A stretch of 32,740 nt of DNA from Pseudomonadota bacterium (GCA_030603345.1 JAUVXZ010000007.1:1-32740); one strand, 5' to 3'; shown: positions 19,198 to 27,950, numbered from the stretch's first letter. Numbers and translations are program-made. Notes: generated from the letters alone by a model not told the origin.

Positions 19198-19504
19198 GTA
19201 TCGTTCAAAAGTGTTTACTCAATGGTATATTGGTTAGAGAACGGGTACATAATTACCTCTATCCGGCCATGGCCATTTTCTCAAGGCGCTATCTATTGGC
19301 CTCAGGGGATGTGGTCAAATATGTGGGGTTTAGATGAATCAGGCTAAGACTCCCAGGGCTTCAGAGGTGTAAACCCCACATATGTGACCACTGCAAGACC
19401 CGGTGGAATTTTTTTGAGATATCGCCTTTCAAAAACAGCCATGACCTCCTTTAGGGCGTAAATGACCACTCACTATGGTTCATGCCAACACTTTTGAACG
19501 ATAC
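19198..19504. mobile_element. 307-bp fold-back / MITE-like element between pilX and pilV
   Basis: Perfect 18-bp terminal inverted repeats GTATCGTTCAAAAGTGTT (19198-19215) / AACACTTTTGAACGATAC (19487-19504); inner 22-bp inverted repeat with one mismatch (19311-19332 / 19370-19391); further interrupted pairing around CATGGCNNTTTT...AAGGCGNTATCT on both halves. Confidence 0.8.
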
Positions 19505-19514
19505 AACATTTTTA

Positions 19515-19623
19515 CAATCCCCGCCCGCTTCGCAAGCGAGAGCGTTGCGGGCAGGCCCCAATTCCTCAATCCCTCAATCCCTGAATTCCTAAATTTCTGA
19601 ATCCCTGAATCCCTAAATTCCTT
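19515..19623. repeat. octameric tandem array (NAATYCCT)x8 with adjoining CCCGCCCGC...GCGGGCAGG palindrome
   Basis: AATTCCTC AATCCCTC AATCCCTG AATTCCTA AATTTCTG AATCCCTG AATCCCTA AATTCCTT (19560-19623), preceded by CCCCGCCCGCTTCGCAAGCGAGAGCGTTGCGGGCAGGCC; inverse-orientation relative at 8790-8875. Confidence 0.85.
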
Positions 19624-19629
19624 TGTTAG

Positions 19630-20049
19630 TTACAGTGCCTTAATGCACGACAACGACACGTGGTGGCGATCACGATCCCAACGAACCGTTACGATAATGG
19701 TCTTGGTATTCGAGATCGGGGTATCATCTTGCACCACCCAGATGCGATGATAGATGCCACCGGCCTGACCAGCTTCATTTATATTCACCTGTTCATGGTT
19801 TCCATTGCTCAGGTCAGCATGGGTGTATTCTTTTTGAAGGAGATCCTCCATCTTTTCCTCGGCAAGGGCAAGGGCAGCAGTTGTATTACTACTCATGTAG
19901 TTTCCCCGTATGGCTGAAACCTGCATCTTGGCTACGGCCAGGAGCCCTACGGTGAGGATCATAATAGCAATGATGATTTCCATAAGCGTAAACCCGTGTT
20001 GATTATACCGCACTGTTGTCCCTGAAAATATCGCGCCGGTCTTTTTCAT
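19630..20049 (-). CDS. pilV: type IV pilus modification/minor pilin protein PilV
   Basis: Prepilin N-terminus QHGFTLMEIIIAIMILTVGLLAVAKMQVSAIRGN; ATGA overlap with pilW. Confidence 0.9.
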   Translation of the reverse strand: MKKTGAIFSGTTVRYNQHGFTLMEIIIAIMILTVGLLAVAKMQVSAIRGNYMSSNTTAALALAEEKMEDLLQKEYTHADLSNGNHEQVNINEAGQAGGIYHRIWVVQDDTPISNTKTIIVTVRWDRDRHHVSLSCIKAL

Positions 20050-21053
20050 CGTGGTAATCCGATATTCCTGGTTTCAACAATTGATGCAAGCAGTCTCCTC
20101 CTGTACCCGTCATTAAAGGGACCAATATTTTTGCCGCCCATGGTATAGGTATTGGTGTCCAGGTAACCCCTTAGAGTTTGAGCCGTTCTGGCAAGCAAGG
20201 AGACCTCAATTGCTCTGACATTAGCCCCACTGGTTCCTGGAGGGTTGTTTGGATCGTTAACCCATGTGCCGTTATCAAGTAGATACCGAAACTGAAGATT
20301 ATCAATATTCTCTGCGATAACCTGGGCGCCCTCGTTGTTACCCAGATTCTCCCGGCGCAGACAAGGGCTATGAGCATCATCGTCCACGTAGTAGATTACT
20401 ACATCTGCCCTGAAGATCAAATCACCGTCGCTGTAGCTCTCTTGGAGCTCTCGCCCCGGACTGAGCGTTATGGCACCAGAGTCTTCTTCTACTCGGAAAA
20501 AGTCAGCACTCGATAAATCGTTTTTTACCAGCAGTCCGCATTTGTCTCTTTTCAGATCATCAACGTCTCTTAATGAAGCGTCTACGGTGTTTCCCGTTGC
20601 GTACTCCCCGGCAGCAAGGGCTCTGCCCTTATCGCTGGCCTTGGCTATAACAATGAGATCAGTACCATTCTTTATGTTATCTCCATTTGCGGGTGAGTCA
20701 TCGATATTATCGTGGGCATAGATCAAGGGCCTGATGGTCTCCTCGTCAGTCCCATCTGGATCACTGGATCCACTCAGATCATCCCAATCCATAGTGTGGT
20801 CGTAGCTATCAAAATTGGTGTAATAACCGCTCATCTGTATATCCCTGGTTATCATGATCATGGCCGCCCTTACGTTTTGCTGCATTGAACTAACCTGATC
20901 CTGCGTCAGGAAGGAATCATGCTGGGACTTAAAGGTGAAGAATACGGCACTGAGTACGACCAAGGATATGGCCATGGCGATCAGAAGTTCCACAAGGGTA
21001 AAGCCCTGTTTGTTTAATCTATTTACCTGCCGCTTTTTCACGTCCTCGTTCAT
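20046..21053 (-). CDS. pilW: PilW family minor pilin
   Basis: NKQGFTLVELLIAMAISLVVLSAVFFTFKSQHDSF...QNVRAAMIMITRDIQMSGY: typical PilW. Confidence 0.92.
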   Translation of the reverse strand: MNEDVKKRQVNRLNKQGFTLVELLIAMAISLVVLSAVFFTFKSQHDSFLTQDQVSSMQQNVRAAMIMITRDIQMSGYYTNFDSYDHTMDWDDLSGSSDPDGTDEETIRPLIYAHDNIDDSPANGDNIKNGTDLIVIAKASDKGRALAAGEYATGNTVDASLRDVDDLKRDKCGLLVKNDLSSADFFRVEEDSGAITLSPGRELQESYSDGDLIFRADVVIYYVDDDAHSPCLRRENLGNNEGAQVIAENIDNLQFRYLLDNGTWVNDPNNPPGTSGANVRAIEVSLLARTAQTLRGYLDTNTYTMGGKNIGPFNDGYRRRLLASIVETRNIGLPR

Positions 21054-21075
21054 ATAGGGTTACCTCTAAAGTAGG

Positions 21076-21478
21076 CGTTCACAGGTTCAGGGTTCAGGGT
21101 TCAGAGTTCACCGTTCAGAAGTTCAGGGTTGCTTTTCTTTTGTTAACCTTCGCTAACCCCGAACCTTGAACCTCTGAACCCTTTGAGATGAACCCGCTGG
21201 ATCCTGAATTTGCCCCTTCAAGCCGAAGTCGCGATCAAACTTGGCCTTCTTTGTCAGGTCATAGACCTTGTGAGTTAACTCCCGGGCCAATCGTTCGACC
21301 TTGAGGCCTTTCGGCCCCGAGCTCAAGGCCGAGGGGCTCTCGACAGGTTGCCATGCTTCAATGTCCTCAAATCGTTCTATCCTCATGCGTTTTCCGTTAT
21401 AGGTTCTGGGTTCAGCGTTCCGGGTTCAGATTTTCGTTGAACCTTGAACCTCTGAACCTTGAACCCTGAACGGTTACC
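21076..21478. mobile_element. GGTTCAG-heptad arrays flanking a four-helix-bundle ORF remnant
   Basis: Left: GGTTCAG GGTTCAG GGTTCAG AGTTCAC CGTTCAG AAGTTCAG GGTT ... GAACCTTGAACCTCTGAACCCTTT; right: GGTTCTG GGTTCAG CGTTCCG GGTTCAG ... GAACCTTGAACCTCTGAACCTTGAACCCTGAACGGTT. Each flank is itself an inverted repeat. Confidence 0.75.
21153..21386 (-). pseudogene. truncated four-helix-bundle protein (23S-rRNA-intervening-sequence / S23-like family)
   Basis: MRIERFEDIEAWQ...ARELTHKVYDLTKKAKFDRDFGLKGQIQDPAGSS matches the family N-terminal half; coding then runs into repeat (QRVQRFKVRG), and 'PVESPSALSSGPKGLKVERL' looks like an in-frame hairpin insertion. Confidence 0.8.
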
Positions 21479-21482
21479 CTCT

Positions 21483-22046
21483 CTACTCCCATGCTGAGCC
21501 GGTCCATTTTCGTAATCGGATTACACCACTGGTCCGTGTGCCAATACCGTAAGTCGTCGTTTTTTTTAAGTTGTCAAGGTAGACATAGCCGCCTTTACAG
21601 GTTCCCCTGGGGTTGAATACTGCTACGTTACTGGTATAGCTGATATTGTCACCAGGAAAGGTGTCACCAGGAATATCGGTGGCTGCGTTTCCATGCCCAT
21701 AGGCAACAGCACTTTTGTAGTTACGCAGATCTACGGTCCGTTCGGCCACATCATCGCCCCCCATTGGGGTAGGGCCATCCCACGTATCATTAGCACCGTT
21801 GTCTGAACATACGAAATATCTTCCGGGTGTCACACCTGTATCGAACACAATCGCCCAATCGGCGTTATTTTTCAGGGCTCCCATCCTGGCGAGATGCATG
21901 TTTGAAGACAGGTCTCTGGCCGCATTTTTGAGTCTGTAACCAGGGAGCCACCTGATAAATCCTGGAACGGCAATGGAGGCGAGAATTCCCAGTATCACAA
22001 AGGTAAACAGCAGCTCAAAGAGGCTGAAACCGCCTTTTCTCATCAT
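21483..22046 (-). CDS. GspH/FimT family pseudopilin
   Basis: KGGFSLFELLFTFVILGILASIAVPGFIRWLPGYRLKNAARDLSSNMHLARMGALKNN: FimT/GspH signature. Confidence 0.9.
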   Translation of the reverse strand: MMRKGGFSLFELLFTFVILGILASIAVPGFIRWLPGYRLKNAARDLSSNMHLARMGALKNNADWAIVFDTGVTPGRYFVCSDNGANDTWDGPTPMGGDDVAERTVDLRNYKSAVAYGHGNAATDIPGDTFPGDNISYTSNVAVFNPRGTCKGGYVYLDNLKKTTTYGIGTRTSGVIRLRKWTGSAWE

Positions 22047-22267
22047 GCATGTCTCTGCGGTAGCTTCCCTAGTAAGGGAGGGAAATGGATATCAAACGGT
22101 ACGATCTGTTATGTTTCATGAAAAGTGAGGTTTTTGTTGTGTTACTATTACAGAAAAAACCTTTGAGGTCAAGATGATGATAGAAGACCAGTACCGTGGG
22201 TGTTGTATCTTCTTGATTATCCTTTGTTTATTGAGTATATTGATTCTTTCTAGAAAGGAAGATCTCG

Positions 22268-22897
22268 TTGTTTATCACCTTTGAAGGAATAGATGGTTGC
22301 GGAAAAACCACACAGATTTCCCGGTTTGCGGCAACCCTCAGGAAAACGGGAATACCAATACTGGTTACCCGGGAGCCTGGGGGAACGGAGATTGGTCAGG
22401 CTATTAGGGATATCTTGCTCGATGTGGATAATACCAATATCGCTCCCTTGGCAGAGCTTTTCCTGTATGCAGCAGACAGGGCTCAGCATGTGGCTGAGGT
22501 AATCAAGCCAGCCCTTGCGGCCAACAAGTGGGTTATCAGTGATCGATATTTTGATGCGACAATAGTCTATCAAGGGGTGGTGTTAGAGCACTATGATGGG
22601 TTGATCGAGGTGCTTAACCGCGAGGCAACCCTGGACTGCCAGCCAGATATAACGTTTCTTCTGGACTGTCCAGCCGAGGTGGGCCTGGAAAGAATAGCAA
22701 AACGGGATCAGCAAGAAAAAAAGAGGGACAGATTTGAAAGAAAAACACTCGATTTCCATATCAAGATACGATATGGATATCTTGCCCTGGCCAACAAGCA
22801 CAAGGATAGGTTTAGGATTATTGATGGCACCTTAGCTGAACAGCGGGTGGCGAAAAAGATCAGGGAAATCATCGATCCCTATCTTCCGAAGGAGTGA
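22268..22897 (+). CDS. tmk: thymidylate kinase
   Basis: MFITFEGIDGCGKTTQ (P-loop), TREPGGTEIGQAIRDILL, DRYFDATIVYQG; TTG start with AAGGA upstream. Confidence 0.95.
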   Translation: MFITFEGIDGCGKTTQISRFAATLRKTGIPILVTREPGGTEIGQAIRDILLDVDNTNIAPLAELFLYAADRAQHVAEVIKPALAANKWVISDRYFDATIVYQGVVLEHYDGLIEVLNREATLDCQPDITFLLDCPAEVGLERIAKRDQQEKKRDRFERKTLDFHIKIRYGYLALANKHKDRFRIIDGTLAEQRVAKKIREIIDPYLPKE

Positions 22898-22984
22898 TAG
22901 ACCTTGCTAGAGATTTTGGAGCTGGTTTAGAGGCTTTCCAAATCACTAAATTGTTATGGCTTACCATATATGCCTCTAATCAGC

Positions 22985-23118
22985 ACAAATGACAAATGTC
23001 AAAATCCAAAGTTCAAATCAAATCAAAATTACCAAATGTCAAAAATGAAGATCGGAGTTAGGTGTTTTGAACTTTGAGCTTTGACATTCATTTGACATTT
23101 GAGCTTTGACATTTGAAT
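22985..23118. repeat. TTTGANN/CAAANNN repeat, copy D (both arms)
   Basis: Left CAAATGA CAAATGT CAAAATC CAAAGTT CAAAT CAAAT CAAAATTAC CAAATGT; right TTTGAAC TTTGAGC TTTGACA TTCA TTTGACA TTTGAGC TTTGACA TTTGAAT. Confidence 0.85.
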
Positions 23119-23233
23119 CTTGATACATCCAAATATCTTAGCGAAATGGTGTACGAGCTTATGAGTTATCATCTCTAAAACCTCATCCTTTGGGAGAGAA
23201 TACTTTACTTCTAACCGGATAAATAGTGTACCA

Positions 23234-24271
23234 ATGGGCACTCTATCGTTTAAGGAAATAATTGGGCAAGAAAAGGCAACCGTGTTTCTGCGGCAGGTGA
23301 TAGCCAACGATAAAATTGCCTCTGCCTATCTCTTTGCCGGTATCCAAGGAATAGGCAAGACAACCACAGCTATGGCCTTTGCCTTGTTGCTCAATTGTGT
23401 GGACCCCGTTGATGAAGATGGATGCGGAAAATGCCCGTCATGTAAGAAAATAATCGATGGAAACCATCCTGACCTTATGGTGATAGAACCGGATCAGGAG
23501 AAAAAGGTAATCGGCATTAACCAGATCAGGGAGATCAACAGGCATCTTGCCTTTTCCCCGGTTCTGGGGCAGTATCGGATAACTATCATAGATCCAGCTG
23601 AAAGAATGACTCCTGAGGCGGCCAATGCATTTCTAAAGCCTCTCGAGGAGCCTGCTCTGGGCAACGTTTTTATCCTGAATGTGAAGGATCCAGGGGAACT
23701 GCTTCAAACCATTGTTTCTCGATGTCAAAAGGTCCCTTTCAAACCACTGCCCACTGAAAAGATCGTACAGTGGCTGACAAGAGAGCGCACTATGGATAGA
23801 GAGGAGGCAAAGATCTTGGCCAGACTTTCAGAGGGAAGTCTGGGGAAGGCACTCAGAATGGCCGAGGGTGATCTTTTAGCCGATAGGGCAGGGTGGGTAC
23901 ACATGCTCGATCGTGCCATTAATGGTGCCCCCGATGTTTTACTGGATACAGCTCAAAAATTCTCCGACCTTGGAAAAAAGGCGGGTCCCAGCAAGGAACT
24001 CAAGGATGACGGAATGGCCTTGATGCTGGGGATATGGAAGAGTTGGTTTAGAGACATGGTGCTCATCAAGTTAGGCGGTGCAATAGATCTCATGGTAAAT
24101 ACCGATCTGGCCGGTCATCTCAGAAAGGCCTCTCTTGTTTACACTGTCGATGGGTTGATGAGGTCGTTGGCAGTTATCGCCAGGGCCGAACATGATCTCA
24201 TGGACAATAAGAATTCACTTATTCTAATTGAAAGGGCCCTGTTTGGCTTGAAAGGGGCTGCTCACTTATGA
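23234..24271 (+). CDS. holB: DNA polymerase III subunit delta'
   Basis: IIGQEKATVFLRQVI...SAYLFAGIQGIGKTTTA...CGKCPSCKKI...HPDLMVIEP...NAFLKPLEEP. Confidence 0.93.
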   Translation: MGTLSFKEIIGQEKATVFLRQVIANDKIASAYLFAGIQGIGKTTTAMAFALLLNCVDPVDEDGCGKCPSCKKIIDGNHPDLMVIEPDQEKKVIGINQIREINRHLAFSPVLGQYRITIIDPAERMTPEAANAFLKPLEEPALGNVFILNVKDPGELLQTIVSRCQKVPFKPLPTEKIVQWLTRERTMDREEAKILARLSEGSLGKALRMAEGDLLADRAGWVHMLDRAINGAPDVLLDTAQKFSDLGKKAGPSKELKDDGMALMLGIWKSWFRDMVLIKLGGAIDLMVNTDLAGHLRKASLVYTVDGLMRSLAVIARAEHDLMDNKNSLILIERALFGLKGAAHL

Positions 24272-24969
24272 ACAGAGACGACAGAAAAGGTCCAAAGAAG
24301 ATTGTGAGTGTCAGGTTCCGGAGAGATGGAAAATGCTATGAATTCTACACTGGTAGTTTTGTGCTCAAGGAGGGAGATCAGGTCATTGTTGAGACCAAAA
24401 ATGGCCAGGAACTGGGTATGGTATGCACTAAACCCAGACTCAGGGATGCCTCTATGCCGAGCAGGCCGATAAAGGAGATATTTCGTTTAGCCACATCAGA
24501 GGATATTGAACAGAAAGAGAACAATGAACAGACAGAAGCAGAGGCAATGGGGTTCTGTAAGGAGCTGATAGAGAAGAAAAAGCTGCCCATGAATCTGATT
24601 TCAGCGGAGCTTTCATTTGACAGAAGCAAACTGACCTTCTTTTATATCTCCAAAACCAGGGTTGATTTCAGAGAATTGGTAAAGGATCTGGTGCAAAAGT
24701 TTCATACCCATGTGGACATGAGACAGATCGGCACCAGAGACCTGGCACGCATGCTGAGTGGAGTTGGCCATTGCGGTCGGGAGTTATGCTGTTCTGTGTT
24801 TTTAACAAACTTCGATCCCATCTCCATAAGAATGGCCAAAGAGCAAGAACTTTCGTTGAACCCTACCAAGATTTCTGGCATTTGTGGAAGACTCATGTGC
24901 TGTCTTAGTTTTGAATACGATGACTATGTGAAAACGAAAAAGGCACGGGGAGAGAATGACAAAAGGTAG
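24268..24969 (+). CDS. ricT: PSP1-domain protein RicT/YaaT-like
   Basis: VSVRFRRDGKCYEF...VIVETKNGQELGMV...RVDFRELVKDLVQKFHTHVDMRQIGTRDLARMLSGVGHCGRELCC...CGRLMCCLSFEYDDY. Confidence 0.9.
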   Translation: MNRDDRKGPKKIVSVRFRRDGKCYEFYTGSFVLKEGDQVIVETKNGQELGMVCTKPRLRDASMPSRPIKEIFRLATSEDIEQKENNEQTEAEAMGFCKELIEKKKLPMNLISAELSFDRSKLTFFYISKTRVDFRELVKDLVQKFHTHVDMRQIGTRDLARMLSGVGHCGRELCCSVFLTNFDPISIRMAKEQELSLNPTKISGICGRLMCCLSFEYDDYVKTKKARGENDKR

Positions 24970-26845
24970 CCTGAATGTATTCTACATAACCACACCGATT
25001 TACTATGTAAACGCAGAACCACATCTGGGACATGCATACACCACCGTTGTAGCTGATGTGATTGCACGGTTTTATGGGTTAGCGGGGTTTGAAACCTTTT
25101 TTCTAACCGGCACTGATGAACATGGTGACAAGGTAGTTGAGGCAGCTACCAAAGCAGGTGAGACAGTCAAGGCATACGTAGACAGGATTAGTACAACCTT
25201 TAGAGAGGCCTGGCCCAAACTGGATATTGCCAACGATTATTTCATACGGACTACTGATAAGAACCATCAAGACACGGTCAAAGAGATCCTCTCTCTGGTT
25301 CATCAAAAGGGCGATATCTATTTTGGTGAGTACGAAGGAAAATATTGCGTCGGATGTGAACGATTTTATACAGACACAGAATTGGCAGACGGTAAATGCC
25401 CTATTCATATGAGCGAGCCAAACCTTATCCGGGAGGAGAACTACTTCTTCAGGATGAGTAACTATCAAGAATGGCTCATAGACTATATTAATCTGCACCC
25501 CGACTTCATTAGGCCAGAGAGGTATAGGAACGAAGTTATGGCCTTTTTGCGGGAGCCCCTGGAAGACCTCTGCATATCCAGGCCAAAAAAGAGGTTGTCC
25601 TGGGGTATTCCCCTCCCTTTTGATAATGACTATGTGACGTATGTCTGGTTTGATGCCCTGATTAACTATGTATCAGCCCTTGGCTACCCCAGCGATAAAC
25701 GCTTCAAAAAGTTTTGGCCCGTTGCACAGCACATCATTGCCAAGGATATTCTCAAGCCCCATGCCATATTCTGGCCGTGCATGCTCAAGGCAGCCGGAAT
25801 TGAGCCTTATCAGCATCTTAATGTCCACGGATACTGGAATGTGGATGCAGGGAAGATGTCAAAAAGCCTGGGAAATATCGTGCGGCCTATGGATTTAGCC
25901 ACTCGGTATGGCCTCGATGCCTTCAGGTATTTCTTGCTCAGAGATATGGTCTTTGGTCTTGACTCAGATTTCAGTGAGGAATCACTGGTGAGGAGGCTGA
26001 ATTCTGATCTGGCAAATGATTTAGGGAACCTGGTGAGTAGAAGCACAACCATGATAGTCAAATATTTTAAGGGAATTATTCCTGGCCCTGGCACCGTAGC
26101 AGAGGAAGACCGTTCAGTGAGGGAAGCTGCCCTGCACCTGATCGAAGAGTATACGGCTATGATGAAGGAATTTACCTTTCACAAGGCCTTGATGGCGGTC
26201 TGGGAACTCATTGGCAAGGCGAACAAATACATCGATACCATGAAGCCATGGGCCTTGGCTGAGTCAGACAAGGAGCGCCTGGGCACTGTACTCGACACTG
26301 TTGTCGAGGTAATCAAGATTATCTCGGTGCTCATGTGGCCGTTTATTCCTCAGACCGCAGAGAAGATGCAGCACCAGTTGGGGTTAGAAACAGTTGGAAA
26401 GGGCTTAAGTTTAGCGAGCTTACAAAAGTGGGGAGCAACGAAACGGGTTAGTCCTGTTACCAAAGCCCCCGCGCTTTTCCCCAGGGTAGCGGTTGAAAAA
26501 AAGGAAGAGGTTGCACCAGTGCCAGACCTGGTAGATCTTGAAGAATTTCAGAGATTAGACCTCAGGGTTGGGATCATAAAACAGGCAGAACCCATCTCCG
26601 GATCAGACAAATTGCTCAAACTGACTGTTGACGTGGGAGAAGAGAGAACGATCGTGGCCGGGCTTGCCCCTCATTACCAGGCAGATGAACTCAGAAACAA
26701 ACAGGTTGTTGTGGTTGTCAACCTTAAGCCGGTCAAGCTCCGTGGGGTCGAATCCCAGGGGATGATTTTGGCCGCAGAAGATGAGAGCGGTGTTCATCTC
26801 GCCACCACCGATACTGAAGGCACACCAGGAAGCGCCATCAAATAG
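24956..26845 (+). CDS. metG: methionyl-tRNA synthetase with C-terminal tRNA-binding domain
   Basis: YITTPIYYVNAEPHLGHAYTT, CVGCERFYTDTELADGKCPIH, KMSKSLGN, C-terminal EMAPII-like DLRVGIIKQAEPISGSDKLLKLTVDVG. Confidence 0.97.
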   Translation: MTKGSLNVFYITTPIYYVNAEPHLGHAYTTVVADVIARFYGLAGFETFFLTGTDEHGDKVVEAATKAGETVKAYVDRISTTFREAWPKLDIANDYFIRTTDKNHQDTVKEILSLVHQKGDIYFGEYEGKYCVGCERFYTDTELADGKCPIHMSEPNLIREENYFFRMSNYQEWLIDYINLHPDFIRPERYRNEVMAFLREPLEDLCISRPKKRLSWGIPLPFDNDYVTYVWFDALINYVSALGYPSDKRFKKFWPVAQHIIAKDILKPHAIFWPCMLKAAGIEPYQHLNVHGYWNVDAGKMSKSLGNIVRPMDLATRYGLDAFRYFLLRDMVFGLDSDFSEESLVRRLNSDLANDLGNLVSRSTTMIVKYFKGIIPGPGTVAEEDRSVREAALHLIEEYTAMMKEFTFHKALMAVWELIGKANKYIDTMKPWALAESDKERLGTVLDTVVEVIKIISVLMWPFIPQTAEKMQHQLGLETVGKGLSLASLQKWGATKRVSPVTKAPALFPRVAVEKKEEVAPVPDLVDLEEFQRLDLRVGIIKQAEPISGSDKLLKLTVDVGEERTIVAGLAPHYQADELRNKQVVVVVNLKPVKLRGVESQGMILAAEDESGVHLATTDTEGTPGSAIK

Positions 26846-26851
26846 GGCCTG

Positions 26852-27841
26852 CTATTGCTCGCCAAACTTTTCCAAGGCCTTACACGCCTCGGCCTTACCC
26901 AGACTGCAGCTCTTCTTCAAACTAGACAGCAATTCCTCCTGTTGTCCGGTGCTTTGATACACCAGCGCCATACCAAGGTACGCATCGGCAAAGTCCTGAT
27001 CTATGTCCAAGGCCTTTCGGTACGCTGAAATCGCCTTTTCATAATCTTTTTTCATGAAATAGGCAAGCCCCGTGCTGTAGTGCGCCCATACAGAATCAGG
27101 TTTTGGTTGTAAGATGCTCTCGTAATCCGAAATAGCCGCGTCATACTGGCCTTTATTGTAGTAGCAGAGCCCCCTGTTATAGTAAGCATCAGAGAAATCG
27201 AGATCAACATCGCCTGATTTCTCGAAAAAATCTATGGCAACTGTGTAATCTGCTATAGCCTCATCATATCGTTTCTGGTTGTAGAGCAGGTTTGCCCGGT
27301 TGTAAAAGGCATTGGTATACCCTAAATCGTTACTTTCAGCAATACGTATGGCCTTTCCATAGGCATCCAGGGCCTTTTGGTCCATGTCTTTTGCGGCATA
27401 GATTACGCCTAAGTTATTGTAAATATCGGCATGATAGGGCTTCTCCTCGCCACTTAAGGACAGGGCAATGTCGTAGTAATTCTCAGCATTGGAATAGTCC
27501 CCTTGCTGGTAATAAACAAGGGCAATGTTGTTGTGGGCCTTTTCATCATTGGGGTTAATGGTAATAGCCTGTTTGAAGTCCTTGAGAGCCTGAGCATATT
27601 GCTTCTTTTCGTATAGAGCCAGACCCCTGTTGTTGTAAGCCTCAGCGTAGTCGGGATCTAAATCAATGGCCTCTGATAAGGCGGCTATGGCCTCATCGAA
27701 TTTACCTTCCTTCAGGTATCTGCTCCCGGTATCAAAGAGGGTGCCGGCATCTTGCGCACTTCCTATCCCTGGCCCCAACAGGGCAAGGGATACCAGGATT
27801 ACCATGGTGATGGTCCATCTTTCAACATAGATTTTTTTCAT
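26852..27841 (-). CDS. TPR-repeat protein, exported
   Basis: Signal peptide then successive 34-aa TPR motifs (AEAYNNRGLALYEKKQYAQALKDFKQAI...). Confidence 0.93.
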   Translation of the reverse strand: MKKIYVERWTITMVILVSLALLGPGIGSAQDAGTLFDTGSRYLKEGKFDEAIAALSEAIDLDPDYAEAYNNRGLALYEKKQYAQALKDFKQAITINPNDEKAHNNIALVYYQQGDYSNAENYYDIALSLSGEEKPYHADIYNNLGVIYAAKDMDQKALDAYGKAIRIAESNDLGYTNAFYNRANLLYNQKRYDEAIADYTVAIDFFEKSGDVDLDFSDAYYNRGLCYYNKGQYDAAISDYESILQPKPDSVWAHYSTGLAYFMKKDYEKAISAYRKALDIDQDFADAYLGMALVYQSTGQQEELLSSLKKSCSLGKAEACKALEKFGEQ

Positions 27842-27872
27842 AGCTTAACCCGTTATTAGTCCTGCAACCATG

Positions 27873-27950
27873 CTTTGGTTGAGAAGTCATTCTGAGTGAT
27901 CCCGCCGAGGCGGGAGAGCGAAGAATCTACCATTTGCGGGCAGATACTAG
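27873..27950 (+). repeat. ~75-bp dispersed direct repeat, copy 2
   Basis: CTTTGGTTGAGAAGTCATTCTGAGTGATCCCGCCGAGGCGGGAGAGCGAAGAATCTACCATTTGCGGGCAGATACTAG. Confidence 0.85.

Noticed and set aside
19311-19391. Integron attC or rho-independent terminator
   Set aside because: No integrase or cassette array, no conserved attC core pair, and no U-tract after the stem; better explained as part of the larger fold-back element.
19560-19623. Possible CRISPR array
   Set aside because: Contiguous 8-bp degenerate units with no spacers and no cas genes nearby.
22130-22175. Possible promoter (TTGACC...TAATAG, minus strand) upstream of fimT
   Set aside because: Weak -10 match and no independent support; no sigma-54 -24/-12 site recognised either.
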